The notes: generated from the letters alone by a model not told the origin. Shown: positions 22,401 through 32,012, numbered from the stretch's first letter. The stretch is 64,000 nt of DNA from Microcyclospora pomicola (GCA_002786065.1 NHNY01000001.1:1-64000); one strand, 5' to 3'. Numbers and translations: made by a program.

Positions 22401-25341
22401 TGTTGAGGCCGAGATTGCTCCATTGAATCGTGACGTGCTGCGCATCAAGCTGTTCTTGACACCGGATTTCAGATGGAACGACCGCCATCACGGCCGAAGC
22501 GAAAGCTACTGGATCTGGGTAGAGAACTCTGAAACAAGTGAAATCTACCATCACGAATACTTCATCCTTAGCCGTCGCAAGCTTTACGACGATCACGAGC
22601 TCAACTTTACGATCCCGCTGTCCGATCCTCTACCATCTCAGATCTATGTCAGAGCCGTCAGCGATAGATGGCTGGGTGCTGAAAGTGTGACTCCAGTCTC
22701 GTTCCAACATCTCATTCGACCAGATACTGAAAGCGTATATACGGATCTGCTAAACTTGCAACCTCTGCCTATTAAGGCCTTGCAGAATCCGCTGTTGGAG
22801 GAAATTTATGGCCAGCGCTTCCAGTTCTTCAACCCCATGCAAACACAACTCTTCCATTGCATGTACCACACAAATGCGAACGTCTTACTTGGGTCACCTA
22901 CAGGCTCTGGTAAAACCATCGCTGCTGAGCTGTCAATGTGGTGGGCTTTCCGTGAACGACCGGGTAGCAAGGTCGTGTATATCGCGCCAATGAAAGCCCT
23001 GGTGCGAGAGCGTGTCCAGGACTGGAATAAACGGCTGACCCAGCAGATGGGATTGAAGCTCGTCGAGCTGACCGGTGACAACACACCAGATACTCGCACT
23101 ATTAGAGATGCGGATATCATCGTCACGACGCCCGAGAAATGGGATGGTATCTCGCGTAGCTGGCAAACAAGAAGCTATGTCCAGCAAGTCAGCCTGGTCA
23201 TCATTGACGAGATCCATCTACTTGGTGGTGATCGTGGTCCGATTCTGGAGATCATCGTGAGTCGTATGAACTATATCGCTTCCCAGAAGAAGGGCGACGT
23301 TCGCATTGTAGGCATGTCGACCGCATGTGCCAACGCAATGGATCTGGCAAACTGGTTGGGCGTCAAAGAGGGCTTGTTCAACTTCCGCCACTCTGTTCGC
23401 CCAGTACCATTGGAGATCTACATCGACGGCTTCCCAGAGCAGCGCGGTTTCTGTCCGCTCATGCAGAGCATGAATCGCCCGACATTCTTGGCAATCAAGG
23501 CGCACTCACCAGACAAGCCCGTCATCGTGTTCGTTGCATCGCGCCGTCAGACACGACTCACTGCTCGCGACTTGATCAACTTCTGTGGTATGGAGGATAA
23601 TCCCCGTCGATTCGTCCGCATGTCTGAGGAAGACCTGGGTTTGAACTTGGCACGAGTGAAAGATGAAGCGCTACGTGAAGCTTTGAGTTTTGGCATTGGA
23701 CTCCATCACGCTGGTCTCGTCGAGTCAGACAGGCAACTGGCCGAGGAGCTTTTCGCCAATAACAAGATTCAGATACTTGTCGCCACTAGCACCCTCGCCT
23801 GGGGTGTCAACCTGCCTGCACACTTGGTGGTTGTCAAGGGTACGCAGTTCTTCGACGCCAAGATCGAAGGATATAAAGACATGGATCTTACCGATGTGCT
23901 GCAGATGCTTGGTCGTGCTGGACGACCGCAATTCGATACATCTGGTATCGCACGGATCTTCACGCAAGACTCCAAGAAGGCGTTCTACAAGCACTTCCTA
24001 CATACCGGCTTTCCTGTCGAGTCCTCATTACATAACGTTCTTGACAATCACTTAGGCGCTGAAGTCTCGGCAGAAACTATTGGCACCAAGCAGGACGCCT
24101 TGGACTACTTGACATGGACATTCTTCTTCCGTCGGCTGCATAAGAATCCTTCGTATTACGGTCTGGAGATCTCAGCCGAGGAGAACAATACCATCGCTGC
24201 GCAGCAGGCAGCGAACGATTTCATGATCGAAATGGTCGACAAGTCATTGTCAGAGCTGGCTGACTCGGGTTGTCTCACAGTATTCCCTAACGGCAACGTT
24301 GATCCCACGCCATTGGGCAAGATCATGAGTTACTACTACCTTGCTCACAAGACGATACGCACACTCAACCAATACGCCAAGCCGACTGCTACCTTTGAAG
24401 ATGTGCTCTCGTGGATGTGCAGAGCTACCGAGTATGACGAGCTTCCCGTCCGTCACAACGAGGACTTGATCAATGCTGAGCTTTCCAACAATCTTCCACT
24501 GAAGGCTGAGACGTTTGGGATGCCGATGTGGGATCCACATGTGAAATCTTTCCTGTTGCTACAAGCATACTTCTCGCGCATCGATCTACCCATCAGCGAT
24601 TACGTCGGTGATCAGAACTCTGTGCTCGACCAGGCCATTCGTATCATCCAAGCCAGTATCGATGTACTTACTGAGATGGGCCATTTGAGCAGCTGTCGTA
24701 TGATGATGACGCTGTTGCAATGTGTCAAGTCGGCACGCTGGCCCGATGATGGGCCGTTAGCTCTCTTTCCCGGCGTTGAAGTCCCAGCTGAGAAGAAGCG
24801 GCTTGAAGATGCTCAGACTAAGATCAGGACTCTCAAAGAAGCAGTCGTAGCGCCTCGGGGAGATATCGAGTCTGCGCTCCGGCAGCTTAACATGCCTTCT
24901 GCAGCACACGGTCGCGTCTTCAAGGCCTTGAGTCAATTGCCGTCACTGCGGGTTCAGGTCTCGGATGTTAACGCACTCGGCCTGGTCGTTAATTTGACAC
25001 GACTGAACTCGTTCCAGGACAGGCAATATCGGATCTACGCTCCACGTTACCCCAAGCCTCAGACCGAAGGCTTCTTTGTTCTCGTATCTGATGTGGCGAG
25101 AGGAGATATTCTCGCCTTGAAGCGTGTGAGCTGGCCATCACCAGACAAGGCTCCCAAAGGAGGGAACTCGAGCAAGCCGTCCACGAGATCGATCATTAAA
25201 CTACCGCCAAGCAACGTGGAGAGGAAGGTGAAGGTCATGGCCGTCAGCGACAGCTATATCGGAATGCAATGGGATGTAGAGGACGTGGAAGTCCCGACGC
25301 CACCGAAAGTGGTTGACGATGGTGCAAAGAAGCCACAGTAG
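19423..25341 (+). CDS. SLH1: Slh1/ASCC3-type Ski2-like RNA helicase
   Basis: Single-exon protein of 1972 residues from the ATG at 19423 (yeast Slh1: 1967). An in-frame ATG at 19348 would add 25 Cys-rich residues and looks like leader. Slh1 is the ATPase of the ribosome-quality-control trigger complex, which splits collided ribosomes in the cytoplasm. There are two helicase cassettes, each followed by a Sec63-type region. Cassette 1 has APTGAGKT (about residues 297-304) and DEVH (419-422); cassette 2 has SPTGSGKT (about 1157) and DEIH (1262-1265). Both cassettes keep the GRAGRPQF motif. The spliceosomal paralogue Brr2 was considered, but FPVESSLH after the second cassette, PVRHNED and the total length fit Slh1/ASCC3 better. 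The N-terminal 270 residues are acidic. It is divergent from DAD4. Confidence 0.92.
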   Translation: MSGPADIAAAQWLEQLAAMRAAIADLKLPQTNGHDGADGDHSAEADEIDDDDLSPASPSDDIWDLISEDEAEEFSEESLELPDAAPASSKVGSQDWLRRCCNGVAQKGGGLEADTLYEHIMAVLASDSSDDELQMTLADIVGFEELDLVGDVIKFRKNLIAQPAKPSGILSKAERQARLQQADYEHKHADLASAQNRTAEEYPHVYRAHNAGNMLSNYGKKYMLPIGTEHLDKEKYEEYSIPAAKVGTLGVNQRLVEIKDMDGLCKRTFKGYKTLNRMQSLVYPVAYQTSENMLICAPTGAGKTDAAMLTVLNTIAKNMEPNPVENPDATEFAVRTDDFKIVYVAPMKALAAEITEKLGKRLAWLGVQVRELTGDMQLTKAEIVQTQIIVTTPEKWDVVTRKSTGDTELVQKVRLLIIDEVHMLHDERGAVLESLVARTERQVESTQSLIRIVGLSATLPNYVDVSDFLKVNRMAGLFYFDQSFRPVPLQQHFLGVKGKPGSKTSRDNIDKVAFEKVRDMLELGHQVMVFVHGRKDTVKTARMLYEMATDEGVTDLFDPSTHANYGNAMRDVKQSKGREIRELVGKGMGTHHAGMPRSDRNLIERLFADGVLKVLCCTATLAWGVNLPAAAVVIKGTQLYSAEAGKFVDLGILDVLQIFGRAGRPQFQDTGIGMILTTQDKLQHYLTAVTQQQPIESQFSKKMVDNLNAEISLGTVTSVPEAITWLGYSYLFVRMRRNPVAYGIEWAEIRDDPNLVQRRRELIVKAARILQQSQMIIFNETTEELRAKDVGRIASQFYVLQTSIEIFNTMMQPRATEADVLKMISMSGEFDNIQSRDTEEKELLRLKDEAAPCDIDGGIGTQRGKTNVLLQSYISNANLEDFTLVSDTAYVAQNAARICRALFMIALNRRWGYQCLVLLSMCKSIEKRVWPYEHPFRQFDLPQAVLRNLDEKGSTGSIDSLREMEPAEIGSLVHNQRMGGTISKLLDNFPTLSVEAEIAPLNRDVLRIKLFLTPDFRWNDRHHGRSESYWIWVENSETSEIYHHEYFILSRRKLYDDHELNFTIPLSDPLPSQIYVRAVSDRWLGAESVTPVSFQHLIRPDTESVYTDLLNLQPLPIKALQNPLLEEIYGQRFQFFNPMQTQLFHCMYHTNANVLLGSPTGSGKTIAAELSMWWAFRERPGSKVVYIAPMKALVRERVQDWNKRLTQQMGLKLVELTGDNTPDTRTIRDADIIVTTPEKWDGISRSWQTRSYVQQVSLVIIDEIHLLGGDRGPILEIIVSRMNYIASQKKGDVRIVGMSTACANAMDLANWLGVKEGLFNFRHSVRPVPLEIYIDGFPEQRGFCPLMQSMNRPTFLAIKAHSPDKPVIVFVASRRQTRLTARDLINFCGMEDNPRRFVRMSEEDLGLNLARVKDEALREALSFGIGLHHAGLVESDRQLAEELFANNKIQILVATSTLAWGVNLPAHLVVVKGTQFFDAKIEGYKDMDLTDVLQMLGRAGRPQFDTSGIARIFTQDSKKAFYKHFLHTGFPVESSLHNVLDNHLGAEVSAETIGTKQDALDYLTWTFFFRRLHKNPSYYGLEISAEENNTIAAQQAANDFMIEMVDKSLSELADSGCLTVFPNGNVDPTPLGKIMSYYYLAHKTIRTLNQYAKPTATFEDVLSWMCRATEYDELPVRHNEDLINAELSNNLPLKAETFGMPMWDPHVKSFLLLQAYFSRIDLPISDYVGDQNSVLDQAIRIIQASIDVLTEMGHLSSCRMMMTLLQCVKSARWPDDGPLALFPGVEVPAEKKRLEDAQTKIRTLKEAVVAPRGDIESALRQLNMPSAAHGRVFKALSQLPSLRVQVSDVNALGLVVNLTRLNSFQDRQYRIYAPRYPKPQTEGFFVLVSDVARGDILALKRVSWPSPDKAPKGGNSSKPSTRSIIKLPPSNVERKVKVMAVSDSYIGMQWDVEDVEVPTPPKVVDDGAKKPQ

Positions 25342-25908
25342 AAGATATATACCATATATGCGTGATCATCACAATTGCATGTCGTCTACGACCGAATACA
25401 CTGCTCGTGGGCAGACATGGCTTGCATGTAGATGGTGCTGTTGTACGACGTCTAAACACCCCGCCTCACTGACCGTCACTGCCCACAGCCTGCCCCACCT
25501 TTGACATCACCACGTCTCTTCGGCATTTATCAGGCAATACTCACGGGCAGTATGCAAATACCTACGATGAATGTCACTGGCATAGCTGGCGGAATAGCCT
25601 CGCCGAGCACTGTGCCGCTGCCGAATATCACCACATAGGCTCGGCAATTCGCTATATGTCATGCTCGTCTCGTGGTGCTCCGCCGGTGGCAGCGTCCAGC
25701 TTACTCCGTCATACAGCGTAAGGTCAGAACAGATATCCACACCTCTTAAGCATTCTCTTCCTCTCCTCTCTGTATCTCTGTATCTCACTGTTCAATTGAG
25801 AAACTTACGAGAATTTGATCCCTCAAGTTCCTGCATTACTCACTTCTGAACTACCCGAAGAAGTGCGCTTCGTGCATCAAAGAGGGTTTCATCATATCAA
25901 ACATTGTC
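25342..25908. other. Intergenic region upstream of the dehydrogenase gene
   Basis: About 570 bases holding the SLH1 3' flank and the promoter of the next gene. A pyrimidine-rich tract (about 25740-25790, CTCTTCCTCTCCTCTC) lies 120-170 bases before the start codon, a common feature of fungal promoters. No gene was seen. Confidence 0.45.
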
Positions 25909-27102
25909 ATGTCCAAATTCCAGCTCAAATGGGGCATCTTGGCCACCGGCGGCATCGCTGAGACATTTGCTCGAGACTTGTGGCCGAACCCGGAAACCCG
26001 TGGAGTCAAGGATATCGAGCACACGGTCGTTGCAGCAGCGTCTTCCACCTCCGCAGACCGAGCCCAGGCATTCCTGAAGGAGGTTCGTGCTCCAGACACT
26101 GCCAAAGCCTACGGTAGCTACAAGGAGTTGGTGAAAGACACGAACGTCGACATCATCTATGTTGCCACGCCACACTCGCACCACTACCAGAATGTGCGTT
26201 TGTGTCTCGAAGCCGGGAAGAATGTGCTGTGTGAGAAAGCCTTCACCACCAATGCCAAGCAACTGGAGATCTTGATCACGCTGGCCAAGGAGAAGAATTT
26301 GTTCTTGATGGAGGCTGTCTGGACTAGATACTTCCCTCTGTCCATCTATGTACGAGATATCATCACCTCTGGCAAGATCGGACATGTCTCCCGCACCTAC
26401 GCCGACCTCTCTATCGGTTGTCCTCCGGAAAAGAGCTTCGACGACAAGCACCGCATGGTCAACCCAGACCTGGCAGGTGGCGCTCTGCTCGATCTCGGCA
26501 TCTATGCTCTGACATGGTGCTTCCAGACCTTGTACCTCACACAGGTCTTGAGCGGTACTGCTGAGCCGACAGAACCCAGCGTCGTGAGCACGATGCGGAA
26601 GTACAAGCTGGGTACTGATGAGCAGACGAGCATGTTGATCACCTTCCCACGCGCGGATGGAGATGCTCACGGTATCGCAACAACCAGTATGCGCAACAGC
26701 GCTGATCCCGATGGGAAAGGAAGCGCTGGGCCAGCGATCAGGATCCAGGGAGATGAAGGCGAGGTTCAAGTCTTCCATCCGGCCTTCCGTCCGACGAAGA
26801 CGAGACTGGTCCTCAAGGATGGCACGGTCGAGGACAAAGTCTTCGACATGCCCGGACCAGGCAAGGGCAGTGGCTGGAAGAATGGATTTGGTGGAGGCTG
26901 GCAGGAGGAAGGTGAAGGCCAGGGTATGTTCTGGGAAGCAGACGAGTGTGCGTATGCTTTGAGGGAGGGTAGGAAGGAGGGACAGTTCGAAAGCCTCAAG
27001 GAGAGTCTGGTGATCATGAAGGTCATGGACAAGGTCCGAGAGCAGAACGGGATGAAGCTGCCGGAAAAGATCGAGACAACGAGCTATCCGGTGGATTTGT
27101 AA
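25909..27102 (+). CDS. Gfo/Idh/MocA oxidoreductase, D-xylose 1-dehydrogenase / dihydrodiol dehydrogenase type
   Basis: Single-exon NAD(P)-dependent oxidoreductase of 397 residues, the normal length for the fungal D-xylose 1-dehydrogenase (NADP+) group, which is related to mammalian trans-1,2-dihydrobenzene-1,2-diol dehydrogenase. The N-terminal Rossmann fold begins WGILATGGIAETFARDL (residues 8-24). YVATPHSHHYQN and CEKAFTTNAKQ (about 104-114; the family Glu-Lys motif) follow, then the substrate domain with MEAVWTRYFPL. These enzymes oxidise aldoses or diols in the cytosol; the exact substrate cannot be read. No signal peptide is present. It converges on RPB10 with about 210 bases between them. 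The start at 25909 gives a standard N-terminus. Confidence 0.9.
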   Translation: MSKFQLKWGILATGGIAETFARDLWPNPETRGVKDIEHTVVAAASSTSADRAQAFLKEVRAPDTAKAYGSYKELVKDTNVDIIYVATPHSHHYQNVRLCLEAGKNVLCEKAFTTNAKQLEILITLAKEKNLFLMEAVWTRYFPLSIYVRDIITSGKIGHVSRTYADLSIGCPPEKSFDDKHRMVNPDLAGGALLDLGIYALTWCFQTLYLTQVLSGTAEPTEPSVVSTMRKYKLGTDEQTSMLITFPRADGDAHGIATTSMRNSADPDGKGSAGPAIRIQGDEGEVQVFHPAFRPTKTRLVLKDGTVEDKVFDMPGPGKGSGWKNGFGGGWQEEGEGQGMFWEADECAYALREGRKEGQFESLKESLVIMKVMDKVREQNGMKLPEKIETTSYPVDL

Positions 27103-27315
27103 TGAACGGACGTTCTTGGGCTAGGAATGGTCGATGAACCGAACATGCAAGTCTTGTGTATGATGCGCTTCATATCGACTCGTTCCATCTTCTCAGCCTT
27201 TTCTCCATACTCAGAGAACGTGGCAGTCAAGAACATTTCTTTAATGGACCATGAACGCCCAAACTCCTCGCTAATATCATGATTTTAAACTTCTTCTCCT
27301 CCGTGACCATCACGC

Positions 27316-27712
27316 TCATCCTCTGCCTCCTCCCTGCTGCCCTGGTTTTTGTATCTCGCGCTCGTTCGGGTTGTACTTGAGCAGTTTCTCGATCAGATCG
27401 ACGTGCGTCAGGATCATGCGGCGGCAACAGTAACGGTTCAGTCCAAGTCGGTCCATGGCATCGCTATTCGCAAGAAGAGGCCATCTCATCAGTGGAAAGC
27501 TCGAGAACCACGCGGCGGACTGCGCGAATGTTGACTCACCCATCCGAAACTTCTTGCTGGTTGTTCTCGTCCTTGGCGACCAGTTCCATGTAGCGCTCGT
27601 AGAGATCTGCGACGACCTAGGAAAGTGGTGTTAGATATGGTGTCCTTGCAGAAATTGGAGGGTGGAGGCGGCACACCTTGCCGCACGAGAAACAACGGAT
27701 GGGGATGATCAT
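27316..27712 (-). CDS. RPB10: RNA polymerase I/II/III shared subunit RPABC5 (Rpb10)
   Basis: Small zinc-binding subunit common to all three nuclear RNA polymerases. I read three exons, 27712-27677, 27616-27540 and 27463-27316, with introns of 60 and 76 nt, giving 86 residues. The product begins [12 protein letters not shown], the near-invariant Rpb10 start with the first zinc pair Cys7 and Cys10. Exon 3 gives [19 protein letters not shown] with the second Cys pair. A Gly/Gln-rich tail of about 14 residues (after KYNPNERE) extends past the usual 70-75-residue length. The middle part ([13 protein letters not shown]) departs somewhat from the common form. It is head-to-head with UTP17 (237 bases between start codons), so a shared promoter is likely. 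Identification is secure. Confidence 0.95.
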
Positions 27713-27949
27713 GATGGGCAGTCTCGAGCTTGCCTGGAGCACTGAATATTGGTAACAGGTTGATTCTGGATGGCAAGATGATCTGGTATGTTCATAGAGG
27801 ACTGTTTCTTTGAGAAGGTCGCCAAGGCGGTGAGAGCGGAGGCTCTCGCGCGCTGGCAGAAAAAGTCTCGAGTGTCCGAGCAAAGCACGAGCCTCATTCA
27901 CGAAGCACCTCTTTTGCTTCGTACCAATTCTTACGACACCAACGAATCA

Positions 27950-30904
27950 ATGGCGAGAAAAAACAGTGTCGGTTCTGCCGATGCTGGCAAGAAACGGAAA
28001 TTAGAGGACGGAGAAACAGAGCCAAAGACGCAGAAACGAGCACGATCAGGATCAGATGTTGTCGGACTTCCGTTACGATCATCTGGAGCTTCAAAGGAGC
28101 AAAAGAGCAGGCGAAGCTCGCGAGGAGATGAAGTGTTGAGTGCTGGAATATTTTCGAAGGCCAGGTCTAACGGGAAGCACCATGGCTCGAACGCAATGGA
28201 GCTCTCTCATCTGACAGAGGAAGAAAAAGCGCTTCGGCGACAACGCAGAGAGATCAAAAAGGCCAAAAGACAGGCGAAAGCAGCCGCAGCAGCTGTTGAG
28301 AAGGAGGAGGACCCGACAAAGGCGCTGGGTGTAAAGAAAAGTCGGAGACAGATCCAGAGCCCTGACCGTCCTGTGTGGACATTATCCACTCCTACAGCTG
28401 GCAGGCTTCTGGACCGAGATCCTGTCTTTGTCCGCACGCATACTGGTTCGGAGTATTTGGTGACCTCTACCGAGACTCAAGTGCACCTGCTATCGCAAGA
28501 TACGTCCACAATCATCAAGACCAGCTCGGCTCCCGAGGGTAGTCGTGTGCAATGTTTCGCTTCTAGTCAGGCTGAAGACGGAGTTGTCTTCACTGCATTC
28601 TCCGATGGCTCGGTCTATAAGTGGGAGGTGGAATTCGACGAGCCTGCCCAGCAGATTGCAACTGGTTACGATGCATGCAAGGCAATGTCGGAACTTCCGG
28701 CCTTTGACAATGACAAGAATCGGCTTTTGTATCTCACGCATTCCGCCGAGAGACATTCAATCCGACTAGGTGACAAGCTCCTCTTCGAAACCTCTTTACA
28801 GCTGGACACACTCGTCATAGTCGAGGGCGGCCAATACGTTCTTGTCGCAGGTCGCCTGGGTGTGGTCATTGGCCGCAACAGAAAGCCGACCCAGGACATT
28901 CCAGAATTCACATGGATTGAGGTTCCAGTGCAGAGACCAATAACCTGTGCTGATGCTCGACTTATGCCTGCAATTGAGAGCGACGATGGAATCAATGTCC
29001 AGCGGGCGGGACTCAGTGTCCTGTTTGGCTATTCCGACGGTCAGATCCATTACTTTGAAGACGTGTCTGGCCTTTTTGACAGTCGTGATAACCATGGCTT
29101 CTCTTCTGCACAAACCTTACACTGGCATCGTGATGCTGTCAGCTCAGCCAAGTTTTCTCGTGACGGGAACTATATCATCTCTGGTGGCAAAGAGACTGTG
29201 CTGGTGCTTTGGCAACTTTCGACTGGCAACAAGAGCTACCTGCCTCACTTGACAGGCGCAATTCTTCGTGTCGTGGTCAGCACCTTGGGTGATCGATACG
29301 CATTACAAATGGGCGACAACTCCATCATGGTCCTTAGCACTAGTGAGCTGAAGCCGGTAGCTCACTTGGCCGGACTGCAACTCGCTACTACACTTTCTGA
29401 CAAACGGCAAGTCGCTTCGTCGCTTGCGTCGACCAGGACAGCAGCTGTCCTACACACGCTGGACTCAGACCGAATGCTTCTCGCTGTGCCGGCATCTCAG
29501 CCAAAGTCTGAGTCCGACGTCGCCACCAGGTCGTTCCTCCAGACCTTCGATTTGACGCAATCAAAGCATATCGCCCGGCAAGCGCTTACTCGTAACAACG
29601 TTAGCGACTTCAACACCACTCCGGACGGTCGGCCGATCCAACCGCCTGATGTATATCTTCTACAGATCTCACGGGATGGACACTGGCTTGCAACGGTAGA
29701 CGAATGGATGCCACCATCAGCAGATTTAACATATCTGACTCCGGATACTCCTGGCATCCTAGCAGAAGAACGAAGGAAACGCCGCGAAGTGTACCTCAAG
29801 TTCTGGCTGTGGGATGAGCAACAAGAGCTTTGGGTACTAGTCACGCGCGTGGATGCACCGCATAAGCGATGTTTTGGAGCCCAAGGTGCTGGTCAACTCT
29901 TCGGCCTCACAGCCGATCCTTCCTCTAATGGGTTCGCGACCATAGGAGAAGATGGCTGTGTGCGTATGTGGCGGGCCAGATTACGAGTGCGTAATGGACT
30001 GCCCGTGAAAGGCTCAAATGGCGAAAATCTCTTTGAGTGGACATGCAGGCGTACTGTTGAGCTGGTGACAGATTTGAGCTGTACGGATGTCATCGTAGCA
30101 TCACCAGAGATACTGCTGTCTGCCGAAGGGCATTTAGCATATTCTGACGACGGATCCATGATTGCGGCTGCTATGAAGATCAGCAGCCTTGCTCATGAAC
30201 CGATCATACACTTCATCGATACAACTACCGGCGAGGTGAACTCGCGGCCAAACATGGCACCTGGGGAGATCTTGGATTTTGAATTCCTCGATCGTTACTT
30301 TATTGTTGCCTCCCGCAGAGAGGTCCATGTCTGGGATCTGATCAGCGAGACATTGTCAGCACATTCTCGCATTCCGGGAGGCAATGCGATAGTGAGACCC
30401 AAACTCTCAACCAATCGGAGCGGACACACGTTTGCAATCGCGGCTGCGTCGCATGTAAGCGTGTACGACGTGAACCTTGGGGGCTGGGTGTCAGTTCTGT
30501 CGAACACGACAGAAGTAATGAGTGTGCTTCCGAAAGGCAGAGGCTATGTTGTACTATCTACAGATGCTTCTATCCGTACACTGACGCCGAGCACAATCGC
30601 TAACAGGCAAATCACGCTTGCAGCGACGGATGAGGTTGGGGACATCGACACACGGGATGACAGTCCCGCGACATTGGCCGCTATTGAGCTGCTACCCACA
30701 GAGAGTCTTGGCGATTCTTCGAACAAGGATCTTGGGCCGTCCCTGGAAGACGTAGAAGACGATCGACCAGTGGTACGGCCTGAGCAGCTGGCCACCATAT
30801 TCGACATTGGGCAGAGCTTTGCCTTGCCACCAGTGAAGGATATGTTCGGGGCTGTGGTCGGATTGTTTGGACGCAAGCCAAACGTCGTGCAACCTGTTTC
30901 ATGA
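27950..30904 (+). CDS. UTP17: WD-repeat protein Utp17/Nan1 (WDR75), small-subunit processome
   Basis: Nucleolar WD40 protein of the t-UTP/UtpA module, needed for Pol I transcription and early 18S rRNA processing. I chose the ATG at 27950 (MARKNSVGS, 984 residues). The frame is open from an ATG at 27788, but the extra 54 residues sit in the short divergent promoter and lack homologous character. A basic Lys/Arg-rich N-terminus (about 1-130) suits nucleolar import. Two WD40 propellers follow, with repeats such as DAVSSAKFSRDGNYIISGGKE (split here: DAVSSAKFSRDG and ISGGKETVLVLWQL) and GFATIGEDGCVRMWRARL. A C-terminal acidic stretch precedes a conserved-looking tail (PVKDMFGAVVGLFGRKP). No intron is needed. 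It converges on TSR2, with only 81 bases between the stops. Confidence 0.88.
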   Translation: MARKNSVGSADAGKKRKLEDGETEPKTQKRARSGSDVVGLPLRSSGASKEQKSRRSSRGDEVLSAGIFSKARSNGKHHGSNAMELSHLTEEEKALRRQRREIKKAKRQAKAAAAAVEKEEDPTKALGVKKSRRQIQSPDRPVWTLSTPTAGRLLDRDPVFVRTHTGSEYLVTSTETQVHLLSQDTSTIIKTSSAPEGSRVQCFASSQAEDGVVFTAFSDGSVYKWEVEFDEPAQQIATGYDACKAMSELPAFDNDKNRLLYLTHSAERHSIRLGDKLLFETSLQLDTLVIVEGGQYVLVAGRLGVVIGRNRKPTQDIPEFTWIEVPVQRPITCADARLMPAIESDDGINVQRAGLSVLFGYSDGQIHYFEDVSGLFDSRDNHGFSSAQTLHWHRDAVSSAKFSRDGNYIISGGKETVLVLWQLSTGNKSYLPHLTGAILRVVVSTLGDRYALQMGDNSIMVLSTSELKPVAHLAGLQLATTLSDKRQVASSLASTRTAAVLHTLDSDRMLLAVPASQPKSESDVATRSFLQTFDLTQSKHIARQALTRNNVSDFNTTPDGRPIQPPDVYLLQISRDGHWLATVDEWMPPSADLTYLTPDTPGILAEERRKRREVYLKFWLWDEQQELWVLVTRVDAPHKRCFGAQGAGQLFGLTADPSSNGFATIGEDGCVRMWRARLRVRNGLPVKGSNGENLFEWTCRRTVELVTDLSCTDVIVASPEILLSAEGHLAYSDDGSMIAAAMKISSLAHEPIIHFIDTTTGEVNSRPNMAPGEILDFEFLDRYFIVASRREVHVWDLISETLSAHSRIPGGNAIVRPKLSTNRSGHTFAIAAASHVSVYDVNLGGWVSVLSNTTEVMSVLPKGRGYVVLSTDASIRTLTPSTIANRQITLAATDEVGDIDTRDDSPATLAAIELLPTESLGDSSNKDLGPSLEDVEDDRPVVRPEQLATIFDIGQSFALPPVKDMFGAVVGLFGRKPNVVQPVS

Positions 30905-30985
30905 AAGAGCATGAGTAGCGCGGTTGAGCCTTCTTAGATAGACCCGTGTGCGCTGTATTGATACACCTTGCATCGTGCGAGTCTC

Positions 30986-31600
30986 TCATCTCCTCTTCTT
31001 TCCTACCACTTTCTGAAAGCCATCTTCATCCGCTTCGGGCTCGGGTTTCTCCTTGGGAGCCGCAGGCACAAGCGGTGGTGCCTCGCCCATCTCCTCGTCC
31101 TCATCATCCTCCGCAATACCACCCCACTCCTGCTCCTCGCCCTCCCCATCCATATCCTGGTTGACCACTCGCACCTGCACCTCTGTCTTCATGCTCCCGC
31201 GATTCCGCCATCGCAGCACCACCTCCTCATACACCGACATGTCCCCGCCCTTCGCCGCCTCCGTCCCCACTACCGCAGCGCTCGGATCGCCAAGCAGACT
31301 ATTCCGCAGCCGCAGCACCGTTCGCGCCACATCGACCTCGCTTTCGTCCTCCACGTTCGTCTCGAACTCGTCCACCATGATCTGCAACACGAACTCCTCC
31401 AGATCCTCGCCGTCCGTCTGTGGATTCGAGGTCATCAACTCCGACACCGCGCCGGCGAACCAGTCGCGCTTGTCCGCGGAGTCGGGCCCGCCCCATTGGT
31501 TCTGGATCGCGATATGTAGCGGCGCCCAGAGGGAGAGCGCGTACCAGATGCCATTGTCGAAGGCCGCTTGCAGTTGGGCGGCGCTTGGAGCGGAGGCCAT
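30986..31600 (-). CDS. TSR2: Pre-rRNA-processing protein Tsr2
   Basis: Single-exon protein of 204 residues (yeast Tsr2: 205). Tsr2 is the nuclear chaperone (escortin) that carries ribosomal protein eS26 to pre-40S particles. The family WGG motif is seen in IAIQNQWGGPDSADKRDW (Trp36-Gly37-Gly38). The helical core with LEEFVLQIMVDEFETNVED and an acidic C-terminal half (EDDEDEEMGE) are also typical, followed by a short basic end (DGFQKVVGKKRR). It converges on UTP17 and diverges from the 2EXR gene. A long frame on the opposite strand is only its shadow. Confidence 0.92.
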   Translation of the reverse strand: MASAPSAAQLQAAFDNGIWYALSLWAPLHIAIQNQWGGPDSADKRDWFAGAVSELMTSNPQTDGEDLEEFVLQIMVDEFETNVEDESEVDVARTVLRLRNSLLGDPSAAVVGTEAAKGGDMSVYEEVVLRWRNRGSMKTEVQVRVVNQDMDGEGEEQEWGGIAEDDEDEEMGEAPPLVPAAPKEKPEPEADEDGFQKVVGKKRR

Positions 31601-32012
31601 TGGATTAACAAGGAGTTGGGGATTGTGTGGTCAGATAGTTGTCACCGGCAGTGTAAGGTAGACGTAGCCTCGGATGATCTGAATCAAAACTCCTCCTGTT
31701 CCAATCTGTACGATTTTTTTGTCCTTGCTTGATGTCATGCTTATCGATAAGAAAACGGCGTGCCGCATTGGGATAGAGATGGAGTTACAGGTACAGACTA
31801 CAGACCTACATCTATGTGTGACTCACGTGCGTGCAGTGCCGGCGGTGGCTCGTTCTGTACACCTGCGGTCCTCATCTCCGTCTTTGAGGTACCTTAAGAT
31901 ACGGTAGGTATTCATCATCTTGTATTTCACGGCCTACTCGTCTTTATATCTGCCCTAATACCCGCCCGATACTTCATCTTCAACCTCACACATCGCCCGC
32001 CACTAGATCAGC
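31601..32012. other. Divergent promoter region TSR2 / 2EXR protein
   Basis: About 410 bases between two divergent start codons. No gene is present. A TATA-like motif for the plus-strand gene is listed separately. Confidence 0.45.
31943..31949 (+). promoter_or_regulatory. TATA-like motif before the 2EXR gene
   Basis: TTTATAT lies about 65 bases upstream of the start codon at 32013, a plausible fungal core-promoter position. Motif only; no start-site data. Confidence 0.35.

Noticed and set aside
19348-25341. Assignment of the large helicase to spliceosomal Brr2
   Set aside because: Length and the FPVESSLH and PVRHNED sequences fit Slh1/ASCC3 better than Brr2.
27788-27949. Upstream extension of UTP17 to the first in-frame ATG
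   Set aside because: It would place coding sequence within 76 bases of the RPB10 start codon and adds residues without conserved character; the ATG at 27950 gives a family-like basic N-terminus.
31053-31661. 202-codon plus-strand frame opposite TSR2
   Set aside because: Ser-rich shadow of the acidic Tsr2 coding region; the Tsr2 motif is decisive for the other strand.
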